The position numbers and the translations under genes are program-made. From Massilia sp. WG5 (lineage in GTDB: Bacteria; Pseudomonadota; Gammaproteobacteria; Burkholderiales; Burkholderiaceae_D), in contig NZ_CP012640.2 of assembly GCF_001412595.2 (NCBI RefSeq), positions 2,480,001 to 2,544,000 on the forward strand: 64,000 bases of DNA. The letters are read 5' to 3'. Shown here piece after piece: positions 28,045 to 36,014 of the stretch; the first letter of the stretch is position 1; every line of letters starts with the position of its first letter. The notes below the pieces were generated by a model. The model was not told the origin of the DNA, ran no database searches, and saw nothing but the letters and a program-made list of their open reading frames with translations.

Positions 28045-28143
28045 AATCAAATTTTTTTTACCGATTAGCGACAAATTTTTTACAGATTCTCTCAAATACT
28101 CTCTTCAGAGCTGATCAATATCTGTACAAACTCTTAATTTCTG

Positions 28144-29490
28144 TTATCTCCCCCATAACGTTGCACCGCTAACGGTAACGCCGGGAATCGTCAGGGACTT
28201 GAATATATAGCCGGCCTGCTCGGCATTGGGGCCGCCAAGATAACCGCGAATGAGCGTACTTGTACCCACATCCTCGTACAGCACGCCTTTATCGGTGACG
28301 ACACCATGGCCAGCGACGTCGACCTGGATACCAGTGGCTTTCACGGACAGTGAAGTTGCAAAGGTCCTTTTTGAGAAGTCCATATTCAATTGACCGGATT
28401 CAATATTGGCAGCACGATCAAGCCCATCGCTGTTGATGATGGCTTCGCCGCTCATCAGCTTGAAAGCCGCAGTGCCTTCTTTCGGCATGACTAGCGCAGA
28501 ATTTTTCAACCGCGTAATGGCATAAGGTGCGTAATAGGTGGCGATCTCCGTGTCCGCGGAGCCGATGCGGCCCGGCCTGGCAGGCAGCCCGGCAATCGCC
28601 TGCCAACGTCCCCAGAAAATCTCCTGGACTACTGGCACATCCGGACGTGACGTGTCGACGATCACCGGTGGGGGCGGCGGCGTAATGACCGGCGGCGGTG
28701 TGATGACCGGCGGCGGCGTGACGACCGGCGGTTGCTGGGTTTGTTCGCCGACGGGCTTGGCATTGCTCAGCTGTTCCGATCGCTGCGGATCGAGGTTGAC
28801 GGTTGCCAGCGGCCCAGGCGGCGCCTGCTTCACGGCAGGCTCGTCGCTGCGCGGCTTTTCAACCTGGTCGGGGAACAGCACCGGATTCTGGAGAAGTTGC
28901 GGCACGCGGTTGCCGCGCTCCACCTGGAGCAGCAATCCAGCTTGGCCGGCGAATAGCTCGCGGGTATCGCGGCCTTCGCACGGCCCGGTGCCGGCCGCCG
29001 AGCAATTCGCGCCGAAGCCGCTCATCACCACGCCGCCGGACAACACGGTCACGCGGGTAGTCTGCTGGTCGGTATAGACGGTAAAGTCGGTGCCGCGCAC
29101 GCCGATCGCCGCTACCGGAGTGTTGAAGCGAAAGTTCTGGCGCGCCTGCTTGACGCCCTGCCCAGAAATAGACCGCGCCACGCCCTGCAACAGCTCGAGC
29201 TTGACATGGGTTTTCGACGAATCGTTCCTGTCGATCGAATAGGCCACCACCCGCGCCGTGCTGTTCGGGCGAAGGATGAGGAAGCCATTGTCGACGGTCC
29301 TCATATATATATAGCCATCTGCGCCGGTCGACAGTTCGTCGCCCTCGCCTACTGCGGCATCCTGCGTTGCCGCATTGCGTCCGACCTGGGCTTGGCCGCT
29401 GACAAACACGACGCGGCCGGCCTCCGCCGCATATACCATGTCGGCAAACGACCACAGCAGTCCCACGGCTAAAGCAAGTTTTCGTAGCAT
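28144..29490 (-). CDS. FecR domain protein with proline-rich linker
   Basis: The 448-residue exported protein has a signal peptide (MLRKLALAVGLLWSFADMVYA-A) and then a FecR-type beta domain at about 25-165 (GEGDELSTGADGYIYMRTVDNGFLILRPNS, FNTPVAAIGVRGTDFTVY). A Pro-rich linker at about 255-285 is built from an 18-bp DNA repeat (PPPVIT units), and a C-terminal domain of unknown type follows. ATG 29490 is chosen because AAGGAG lies 6 nt upstream. No FecI-type sigma is adjacent; instead the neighbour is a divergent CHASE2 cyclase. Free-standing FecR-domain proteins of this kind may sense or bind periplasmic ligands (inference). It is upstream of the surface-protein gene in the same direction. 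Confidence 0.85.
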   Translation of the reverse strand: MLRKLALAVGLLWSFADMVYAAEAGRVVFVSGQAQVGRNAATQDAAVGEGDELSTGADGYIYMRTVDNGFLILRPNSTARVVAYSIDRNDSSKTHVKLELLQGVARSISGQGVKQARQNFRFNTPVAAIGVRGTDFTVYTDQQTTRVTVLSGGVVMSGFGANCSAAGTGPCEGRDTRELFAGQAGLLLQVERGNRVPQLLQNPVLFPDQVEKPRSDEPAVKQAPPGPLATVNLDPQRSEQLSNAKPVGEQTQQPPVVTPPPVITPPPVITPPPPPVIVDTSRPDVPVVQEIFWGRWQAIAGLPARPGRIGSADTEIATYYAPYAITRLKNSALVMPKEGTAAFKLMSGEAIINSDGLDRAANIESGQLNMDFSKRTFATSLSVKATGIQVDVAGHGVVTDKGVLYEDVGTSTLIRGYLGGPNAEQAGYIFKSLTIPGVTVSGATLWGR

Positions 29491-29509
29491 ATAGTTCTCC
29501 TTGTCTAGC

Positions 29510-29551
29510 ATTGTCCCTTCACAACTGCTAAAGTCTGTGACCTTCGTCACA
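29510..29551 (-). promoter_or_regulatory. CRP-type site in the fecR/cyclase divergent promoter region
   Basis: TGTGAC-CTTC-GTCACA (29536-29551) is a perfect 6+6 palindrome. On the minus strand a GACAAT box (29515-29510, 4 of 6) lies 20 nt after it, which puts the site near -40.5 for fecR. The site could also act at a distance on the divergent cyclase operon. Confidence 0.65.
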
Positions 29552-29614
29552 ATTTACAATATTACGGTTGAGCCCGCCACAACGTAATTTTTACTTGCCA
29601 GCAACACAACCCGT

Positions 29615-29620
29615 TATACT
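29615..29620 (+). promoter_or_regulatory. Candidate -10 box of the cyclase operon
   Basis: TATACT lies 26 nt before the ATG at 29646, implying a start near 29627. No good -35 is evident, so activation may be needed. Confidence 0.4.
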
Positions 29621-29645
29621 TCAGCTTTCTATCCCTCAAACTTTG

Positions 29646-31481
29646 ATGAGAATTCCCGGTTTCCTTTGCACCGGCCTGCGTGACATCCGCGCTCAGCGTG
29701 GACTCATCACGCTCGTAGCGCTCGCCCTGGGAGCGTGGCTGCAATGGCATGGCGGAGCGACCCCGGTCACCGCTGCGGATGAGTGGCTTCGCGACAAATT
29801 CATTCAACTGCAGGCAACGACGGAACCGGAACGGCGTGTGCTGGTAATCGACATCGACGAAAGCAGCCTGGCGCAGCATGCATGGCCCTGGCCGCGCGCG
29901 CGCATCGCCGACCTGATCGAACTCGCGCTCGCCGACGGCGCCCTCGGCGTCGGCCTCGACATTCTGTTCGAAAAACCGGCAGATACGGCCGGCGATACGC
30001 GCCTAGCGATGCTGGCGGCCCACGGCCCTGTCGTCCTGGCCCAGATGTTCGATTACCTGCAGACCGGCGAACCGCTGGCGGGCGGTCACCTGGTCGGTGG
30101 CGCTGCTGCACGCGGCCCGATCGGCGCGACCGCCGCGCAAGGCTACCTCGCCAACCATGAAGGATTCGTGCATGCGCGCCAGGCCGGTAATATCGGCGTG
30201 GTGCCCGATGCCGACGGCACGCTGCGCCGCCTGCCGATGCTCACCAGCTACCGGACTCGAGTTTACCCGACCCTGTCGCTGGCCCTGCTTCAATGTTGCG
30301 GCGCCGCGACAACGGCCTTGCCGCCGGTTCGCGCGATCGAACGCATTCCCTATTCCCGGGACTGGCCTGCCTACGACGTGGTCAAGGCTGGCGACCTGCT
30401 GGCCGGGCAGATGCCGGCCGAAATGGCGCGCGGCCGCCTTGTGCTGATCGGCTCCTCCTCGCTGAGCATCGGTGACCGTGTGTCGACCCCACTGCACGCC
30501 TCCAGCGCCGGTCTGCTGGTCCATGCCTCGATGCTGACTTCACTGCTCGACCGCCAGCAGGGACTGGCGCCGGCGCCGCTGCCCGGCAAAGCCATTGCCT
30601 TTGGCTTCGTGCTCCTTATCGTACTGCTGACCAGCTACACGCTGCCGCGTCGCTCGGCCGCCGCCAACACCTTGCTGCTCGGCGCCGGCGCCCTGCTATG
30701 GCTGGGCATTGCCTGGCTGCTGGCGCCGCACGACCCCGATTTCGCGCCTGCCGGGCCGCTGTTCTGCTGCCTCTACCTGCTGGCGGTGGCCGTACCTTTC
30801 CATTGGGAGTTGGCGCAGCGGCGTTCGCGCCAGCTGCTGGGCACGCTGCGTCAGTACGTGGCCGGTGAAGTAGTCGACGAACTGCTGCGAAGCGACCTTA
30901 AGGATCCGCTGGCGCCGCGCCATCTGGAAGTGACGACCCTGGTGGCCGACATGGAGGGCTATACCACCCAGGTCGAGTCACTATCGCTGGAAGATGCGTC
31001 GCGCTTGACTACCGACTTCCTGGAGTGCCTGACCGGTCCTGTCCTGGCGCATCGCGGCACGCTCGACAAGTATACCGGCGACGGCCTCGTAGCCTTCTGG
31101 GGTGCGCCGCTGCCGAACGCCGAGCACGCCGACCTGGCGCTGGACGCGGCGGCGCAGATTGTGCATGAGGTTGCGCGGTTCTCCAGCCTGCGCATCGCCA
31201 GCGGCAAGCCTGCGCTCCGGGTTCGCATTGGCATCGAGAGCGGCGCCGCGATGGCCGGCGACTACGGCACCGCGGCGCGCAGCATCTACACGGCCGTCGG
31301 CGACAGCGTGAACACGGCCGCGCGCCTGGAACAGGCCGCGCGCGACTATCCGCATGACGTGATCGTCGGCGAAGGCACGGCCGCCCTGGCGCGCCGCCAT
31401 CGCCTATTGCCGCTGGGCGAACGCCAGCTGCGCGGCAAGGGCCGGCCGATCCGCATCTATACCCTGGAGCGCAGCGAATGA
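29646..31481 (+). CDS. CHASE2-domain adenylate/guanylate cyclase
   Basis: The 611-residue membrane protein has one N-terminal helix, an extracytoplasmic CHASE2 sensor (about 45-290, including RRVLVIDIDESSL and GRLVLIGSSSLSIGD), a bundle of two to three helices (about 310-400) and a class III cyclase domain (about 425-605). The metal-binding Asp residues are D435 (VADMEGYT) and D479 (DKYTGDG). The purine-contacting Lys is K475, and GDSVNTAARLE is present. The Lys favours cAMP over cGMP, but specificity is not proven. ATG 29646 fits the -10 box; an in-frame TTG at 29568 lies upstream of it. The gene starts an operon ending in a Crp-type regulator, which suggests cyclase and receptor are made together. 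Confidence 0.92.
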   Translation: MRIPGFLCTGLRDIRAQRGLITLVALALGAWLQWHGGATPVTAADEWLRDKFIQLQATTEPERRVLVIDIDESSLAQHAWPWPRARIADLIELALADGALGVGLDILFEKPADTAGDTRLAMLAAHGPVVLAQMFDYLQTGEPLAGGHLVGGAAARGPIGATAAQGYLANHEGFVHARQAGNIGVVPDADGTLRRLPMLTSYRTRVYPTLSLALLQCCGAATTALPPVRAIERIPYSRDWPAYDVVKAGDLLAGQMPAEMARGRLVLIGSSSLSIGDRVSTPLHASSAGLLVHASMLTSLLDRQQGLAPAPLPGKAIAFGFVLLIVLLTSYTLPRRSAAANTLLLGAGALLWLGIAWLLAPHDPDFAPAGPLFCCLYLLAVAVPFHWELAQRRSRQLLGTLRQYVAGEVVDELLRSDLKDPLAPRHLEVTTLVADMEGYTTQVESLSLEDASRLTTDFLECLTGPVLAHRGTLDKYTGDGLVAFWGAPLPNAEHADLALDAAAQIVHEVARFSSLRIASGKPALRVRIGIESGAAMAGDYGTAARSIYTAVGDSVNTAARLEQAARDYPHDVIVGEGTAALARRHRLLPLGERQLRGKGRPIRIYTLERSE

Positions 31482-32725
31482 AGCGCTGGCTCGCCCATGC
31501 TGCGCTGGCCGCGGCTCTGTCGCCGTGCCTGACCCAGGCCCAGGCGCCCGCGAACGAACCCGCAGCCGAGCAGGAGATGCTATACCAGTCTGCGCTGCGC
31601 TTGCTGGCCGAGGGCCGCCTGGAAGATGCCGCCGCGATGCTGCAGCGCGTCGTCTCGCAGGAGCCGCGCCATGCCGGCGCCTGGCTGGATCTGGCGATCA
31701 GCCAATGCGAACTCGGCAACGCGGCCGAAGCGGAACGCCTGTTCAGAACGTTCGAGCAGCGCTTTCCTTCACCACCTGGCATCGCCGAAACTATCTCCCG
31801 CTACCGCGCGACCGGCTGCGGCAAGCCGGCGTCGACACGCCAGGGCAGCACATGGCTGCTGGCCGCCACCCGGGGGCGCGACGACAACGTCAACCAGGGC
31901 GCGAGCGATCCGCGTTTCACTATCGGCACCGGCAGCGCCCACACCGAATACGAACTGGCCCCCGCTTTCCTGCCGAAACCCGACAGTTTCAGCCAACTGG
32001 GCGTTTCTTACCTGCGCCCGCTCGGCAATTCTGGCATCAGCCTCATTGCCCAGGCCTATGGCCGCTGGCACGACCACGAGCGCGCACAGGACACGACTTC
32101 TGCGCTCGGCGCCCTCGAGCACACCTGGAAGGCTGGCGGCTGGCGGCTACGCGGCACGGCCGCGCTCGGCTATGTAACCCTCGATGGTATCCTCTACCAG
32201 CGCCAGCAACAGCTCCAGGCGCGCGTGACACCGCCGCTGAAGCTCCCCCAAAACGCCGAGTTCGCCCTATACGGTAACCTGAACCACGTAAACTATCCGA
32301 CCCGCTCTGCGTATGACGGCAACACGCTCGAACTGGGCGGTGTCTATGGCTATCGCACCATGCACGGCTTGTCCCAGGCGACCCTGACGGCATTGCGGGA
32401 CGATAGCACCAATGGCCGGCCGGGCGGCGACCGCAAGGGCTGGTTCGGCAGCCTGCAATGGTATGGCGAAGTCAATGACCGCTTCTCGCTCGAAGCCGGG
32501 CTGACCCACCAGTACTGGCGCAGCGACGACATCTATTCCGCCGGACTGATCGAGACGCTCCGCCTGCAGCAGTCAACGACGCTACGCGCGGCTGGCAACT
32601 GGCTGCTGCGCCCGCATACCAGCGTGGTGCTGGAGTGGCGTGGTACTTTCAACCACGAAAATATCTCGCTGTTCCAATATAATAGCCGGGCTCTGCAGCT
32701 GAGCCTGCGTTGGGATAATTTTTGA
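31478..32725 (+). CDS. TPR protein with outer-membrane beta-barrel
   Basis: The 415-residue protein has a signal peptide (residues 1-22, ends TQA-Q), two TPR-like helical repeats (about 30-105: MLYQSALRLLAEGRLEDAAAMLQRVV, AWLDLAISQCELGNAAEAERLF), then a run of amphipathic strands from about 120 to the C-terminal SLRWDNF. The final Phe is the outer-membrane insertion signature. The plan (TPR plus barrel) is like surface lipoprotein assembly modulators (Slam) and related DUF560 proteins, but homology cannot be settled by eye. It overlaps the cyclase stop by 4 nt. A role in surface-protein display is inferred from context. Confidence 0.78.
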   Translation: MKRWLAHAALAAALSPCLTQAQAPANEPAAEQEMLYQSALRLLAEGRLEDAAAMLQRVVSQEPRHAGAWLDLAISQCELGNAAEAERLFRTFEQRFPSPPGIAETISRYRATGCGKPASTRQGSTWLLAATRGRDDNVNQGASDPRFTIGTGSAHTEYELAPAFLPKPDSFSQLGVSYLRPLGNSGISLIAQAYGRWHDHERAQDTTSALGALEHTWKAGGWRLRGTAALGYVTLDGILYQRQQQLQARVTPPLKLPQNAEFALYGNLNHVNYPTRSAYDGNTLELGGVYGYRTMHGLSQATLTALRDDSTNGRPGGDRKGWFGSLQWYGEVNDRFSLEAGLTHQYWRSDDIYSAGLIETLRLQQSTTLRAAGNWLLRPHTSVVLEWRGTFNHENISLFQYNSRALQLSLRWDNF

Positions 32726-32730
32726 GCGGT

Positions 32731-33057
32731 ATGTCTTTTGAATTGATTGTTTTCCTGGCCGCTGCAAGCACGGTCGCCCTCGGCTGCCTGCTGCCGTCGC
32801 ACTGGCTGCCTCTGCTTCCGCATGACAAGCTGTTGCATTTCATCGCGTTCGCGGGCCTCAGCACGCTCGCGCTGCGCATCGAACCGGCTTGGCCGCTGCG
32901 CACCGTATGGCTGCTGGGCCTGCTGCTGGCCGGACTGGCGATCGAACTCCTGCAGAAGCTGGTTCCGGGCCGCAGTTTTTGCTGGCGCGACATGGGCGCC
33001 AACGCGGCGGGCATCGCCGCGACGGCCCTGGTTTTCGGACTGTTACAGGTAATCTGA
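32731..33057 (+). CDS. VanZ-like small membrane protein
   Basis: The 108-residue protein has three to four hydrophobic helices with the VanZ family positions: HDKLLHFIAFAGLS (residues 31-44), IELLQKLVPGRSF and the polar D-x-x-A-N-x-x-G (DMGANAAGIAA). ATG 32731 was chosen; a TTG at 32722 overlaps the previous stop. The VanZ family is named for a teicoplanin-resistance protein, but its general function is unknown. It sits within the cyclase-Crp operon, 5 nt before the regulator gene. Confidence 0.8.
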   Translation: MSFELIVFLAAASTVALGCLLPSHWLPLLPHDKLLHFIAFAGLSTLALRIEPAWPLRTVWLLGLLLAGLAIELLQKLVPGRSFCWRDMGANAAGIAATALVFGLLQVI

Positions 33058-33062
33058 GACGC

Positions 33063-33845
33063 ATGACATCATCGAGCAAACGCAAGAACGAAACAGATAT
33101 CGAAATCGCTCCGAGCGAACTAGTGCCGGACCCCGCAGCGGTGGCGGCAGACGCGCCGGCGCCGCAGGAAGTCAACCTGCAGATCCACCTGCGCAAGATC
33201 CCGCTGCTGGCCAACCTCAGCGAGGAAGACATGGCGCGCGTCAAGTCCGACCTGCGTATCCGCCAGTACGCCAAGCGCGACATCGTCCTGCAGAAGGGCG
33301 CGCCCGGCGACAGCCTGCTGTTCCTGCTGACCGGTTCGCTGCAGGTGATTGACGTCACCGAGGATGGCCGCGCGGTCGGCCTGCGCATGCTGCAGCCGGG
33401 CGACTTCTTCGGCGAGATCGCCCTCATCAATGGAACGATGCGCTCGGCATCGGTGGTGGCGCTGACGCCGGTGCTGGTGGCGCTGCTGCCGCGGGCCACG
33501 GCCATGTACCTGTTCTCGCACGCGCCGTCGGTGGCCAACCACATGCTGCGTTTTCTGGCCGAGAAGATCCAGCGCGATTCGGCTTTCCGCTCCCTGCTCA
33601 GCATCCACAACACTTCGCGCCGCATTTACAGCTTCCTCGACCTGCTGAAGGAAAAAAAGGAAGGCGACGTGCAAGTGGTGGAAAACCTGCCGACGCACCA
33701 GGACATTGCCAACATGATCAATACCAGCCGCGAGACCGTCACGCGGGCCCTGCTGGCGCTGACCCAGCAGGGTATCATCGAGAAGGGCACGCATCGCATC
33801 ATCATCATCAAGCCGGATGAGCTGCAAAAACTCATCCAAGGGTGA
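33063..33845 (+). CDS. Crp/Fnr family transcriptional regulator, CRP-like
   Basis: The 260-residue regulator has a ~40-residue polar N-terminal extension, a cyclic-nucleotide-binding domain (about 50-165) and a winged helix (about 190-255). The phosphate-binding cassette FGEIALI...RSASV keeps E118, R127 and S128, the cAMP-contact residues of the family. The recognition helix SRETVTR (222-228) keeps the Arg-Glu-x3-Arg pattern that reads TGTGA in E. coli CRP. No FNR-type cysteines are present. It is the last gene of the cyclase operon, and three TGTGA palindromes occur nearby, so it is the best candidate to bind them. Confidence 0.9.
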   Translation: MTSSSKRKNETDIEIAPSELVPDPAAVAADAPAPQEVNLQIHLRKIPLLANLSEEDMARVKSDLRIRQYAKRDIVLQKGAPGDSLLFLLTGSLQVIDVTEDGRAVGLRMLQPGDFFGEIALINGTMRSASVVALTPVLVALLPRATAMYLFSHAPSVANHMLRFLAEKIQRDSAFRSLLSIHNTSRRIYSFLDLLKEKKEGDVQVVENLPTHQDIANMINTSRETVTRALLALTQQGIIEKGTHRIIIIKPDELQKLIQG

Positions 33846-33901
33846 GCCAGGACTGAATTTGCAACAATTGGTAAAACGTAAATTACTACGTAGCACCATG
33901 T

Positions 33902-33937
33902 TATAATCGCCGACTTGTCATCGGGCGTTTGCCCGAT
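33902..33937 (+). promoter_or_regulatory. -10 box and leader stem-loop of the polysaccharide operon
   Basis: A perfect TATAAT (33902-33907) is followed 12 nt later by a perfect 7-bp stem-loop ATCGGGC-GTTT-GCCCGAT (33920-33937), near the expected 5' end of the transcript. No -35 of standard spacing and no ops element were found. A second GC hairpin (AGCGC/GCGCT) follows in the leader. Confidence 0.55.
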
Positions 33938-33993
33938 CCGGAAGCGCTCCGCGCTGCTCCGATTCCTGATGTAATGATCGAGTCCGTACACCT

Positions 33994-34794
33994 ATGATTT
34001 CCCGCTCAATGCTGGGTGGCGTCTGGCGCTACCGTGGTTTCATCACGGGTAGCGTACGCCGCGAATTCCAGGCCAGATACCGCAATTCCCTGCTCGGCGC
34101 CGCGTGGACGATCCTGAATCCGCTCGCGATGATCGTCGTCTATACCGTCATCTTCTCCCAAGTGATGCGCAACCGCCTGCCGGGCAACGCCGGCCAGTTC
34201 GCATACAGCATCTACCTGTGCGCGGGCGTGCTGACCTGGGGCTTGTTCGCCGAGATCACCACGCGCGGCCAGAACGTCTTCATCGAAAACGCCAACCTGA
34301 TCAAGAAACTGCAGTTCCCGCGCATCTGCCTGCCGATTATCGTGCTGCTGAATTCCTTGCTGAATTTCGCCATCATCTTCGGCCTGTTCAGCGTGTTCCT
34401 CGTCCTCAGCGGCGCCTTCCCCGGCTGGACCTTCCTGGCGCTGCTGCCCGTGCTCGCCGTGCAGCTCCTGTTCTCGATCGGCCTGGCGATGGTGCTGGGC
34501 GTGCTGAACGTATTCTTCCGCGACGTCGGCCAGTTCTTTAACATCGTGCTGCAGTTCTGGTTCTGGTTCACGCCGGTCGTGTATCCGGTGACGGCCCTGC
34601 CGAAGGAGATCCGCGCCCTGCTGGTGCTGAATCCGATGGCCGCCGTGGTGCAGTCCTACCAGGACATCCTTCTGAACGGCCAGGCGCCGGCCTGGGGCAG
34701 CCTGCTGCCGGTCACGCTGCTGGCATTGCTGCTGTGCGCGTTGGGCATGCACCTGTTCCGCAAGCGTGCGGGTGAAATGGTGGACGAACTGTAA
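33994..34794 (+). CDS. wzm: ABC-2 type polysaccharide export permease
   Basis: The 266-residue integral membrane protein has six helices and the ABC2_membrane pattern (YRGFITGSVRREFQARYRNSLLGAAWTILNPL at the start; FWFWFTPVVYPVTALP and NPMAAVVQSYQDILL near the end). It forms the channel that moves undecaprenyl-linked polysaccharide across the inner membrane. It shares one base with the ATPase gene (TAATG). The partner ATPase has the long O-antigen-type C-terminal domain, which supports the wzm call over a capsule or teichoic acid permease. Confidence 0.9.
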   Translation: MISRSMLGGVWRYRGFITGSVRREFQARYRNSLLGAAWTILNPLAMIVVYTVIFSQVMRNRLPGNAGQFAYSIYLCAGVLTWGLFAEITTRGQNVFIENANLIKKLQFPRICLPIIVLLNSLLNFAIIFGLFSVFLVLSGAFPGWTFLALLPVLAVQLLFSIGLAMVLGVLNVFFRDVGQFFNIVLQFWFWFTPVVYPVTALPKEIRALLVLNPMAAVVQSYQDILLNGQAPAWGSLLPVTLLALLLCALGMHLFRKRAGEMVDEL

Positions 34795-36014
34795 TGGGCG
34801 CGATCAAAGTCGATAAACTGGGCAAGGCCTACAAGCAGTATGGGAACCGCTGGAGCCGGCTCGCCGAGTGGATCCTGCCGGGCAACCGTCCGCGTCACAA
34901 GCTGAAGTGGGTGCTGCAGGACATCAGTTTCCAATTGGCGCCGGGCGACGCCGTGGGCATCATCGGCATCAACGGCGCCGGCAAGAGCACCCTGCTCAAG
35001 CTGATTACCGGCACGGCGCAGCCGAGCACGGGCAGCGTGTCGATCATGGGCAGCGTGGCCGCCCTGCTCGAACTGGGCATGGGTTTCCATCCCGACTTCA
35101 CCGGTCGCCAGAATGTGTACATGGCCGGCCAGCTGCTGGGAATTGCGCTGCACGAGATCGACGAGCTGATGCCGAAGATCGAGTCGTTCGCCGAGATCGG
35201 TGACTACATCGACCAGCCGGTGCGCGTGTACTCGTCGGGCATGCAGATGCGCCTGGCCTTCAGCGTGGCCACGGTGCGCCGGCCGGACGTGCTAATCGTC
35301 GACGAAGCGCTGTCGGTGGGCGACGCCTATTTCCAGCACAAGAGCTTCGATCGCATCCGCGAATTCCGCAAGCGCGGCACGACGCTGCTGATCGTCAGCC
35401 ATGACCGCGCCGCCATGCAGTCGATCTGCGACCGCGCGATTCTGCTCGACGGCGGCCGCCTGGCCAAGCAGGGCACGCCCGAGGAAGTCATGGACTATTA
35501 CAACGCCCTGATCGCGGAACGCGAAGGCAGCACCGTGGAACAGGTCGTGACGCCCGAAGGCAGGGTCCAGACCACTTCCGGCAACGGCCATGCCAATGTG
35601 ATCGAGGTGGCGCTGGAGAACGAGGAGGGCCGCGTGCTCGAGATGCTCAATGTCGGCGTGCCGGCCACGCTGCGCATCCGCGTGAAGGTCAACCAGGCCT
35701 TGCCGCGCCTGGTGCTGGGCTACATGATCAAGGACCGCCTGGGCCAGCAGATCTTCGGCACCAACACGCACTACCTCGACCACCCGCTCACCGAACTCGC
35801 CGCGGGCGAAACCATCGACTACCGCTTCCACTTCCCGCTCAACCTCGGGCCCGGCAGCTATTCGATCACGACAGCCCTGACCAGCAACGAAACCCACCTG
35901 GCCGACAACTACGAATGGCGAGACCTCGCGGCCATCTTCACGGTCGTGAACATGAACCGCCGCGAGTTCGTTGGCAGCAGCTGGCTGGAACCGCAAGTGG
36001 AGATCCGACGTTGA
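34794..36014 (+). CDS. wzt: Polysaccharide ABC exporter ATPase with carbohydrate-binding C-terminal domain
   Basis: The 406-residue protein has an ATPase domain (about 1-245; Walker A GINGAGKST, signature YSSGMQMRLAFS, Walker B VLIVDEALSVGD, switch SHDRA). A beta-sandwich follows at about 270-400 (VIEVALENEEGRVLEMLNVGVPATLRIRV ... PGSYSITTAL), the Wzt C-terminal domain. In known systems that domain binds the modified non-reducing end of the finished O-chain and gates export. Its presence predicts a chain-end cap, and the next gene is a methyltransferase. It is coupled to both neighbours. Confidence 0.92.
   Translation: MGAIKVDKLGKAYKQYGNRWSRLAEWILPGNRPRHKLKWVLQDISFQLAPGDAVGIIGINGAGKSTLLKLITGTAQPSTGSVSIMGSVAALLELGMGFHPDFTGRQNVYMAGQLLGIALHEIDELMPKIESFAEIGDYIDQPVRVYSSGMQMRLAFSVATVRRPDVLIVDEALSVGDAYFQHKSFDRIREFRKRGTTLLIVSHDRAAMQSICDRAILLDGGRLAKQGTPEEVMDYYNALIAEREGSTVEQVVTPEGRVQTTSGNGHANVIEVALENEEGRVLEMLNVGVPATLRIRVKVNQALPRLVLGYMIKDRLGQQIFGTNTHYLDHPLTELAAGETIDYRFHFPLNLGPGSYSITTALTSNETHLADNYEWRDLAAIFTVVNMNRREFVGSSWLEPQVEIRR

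Noticed and set aside
33908..33993. ops/JUMPstart element in the polysaccharide leader
   Set aside because: No GGCGGTAG core; only simple hairpins are seen.
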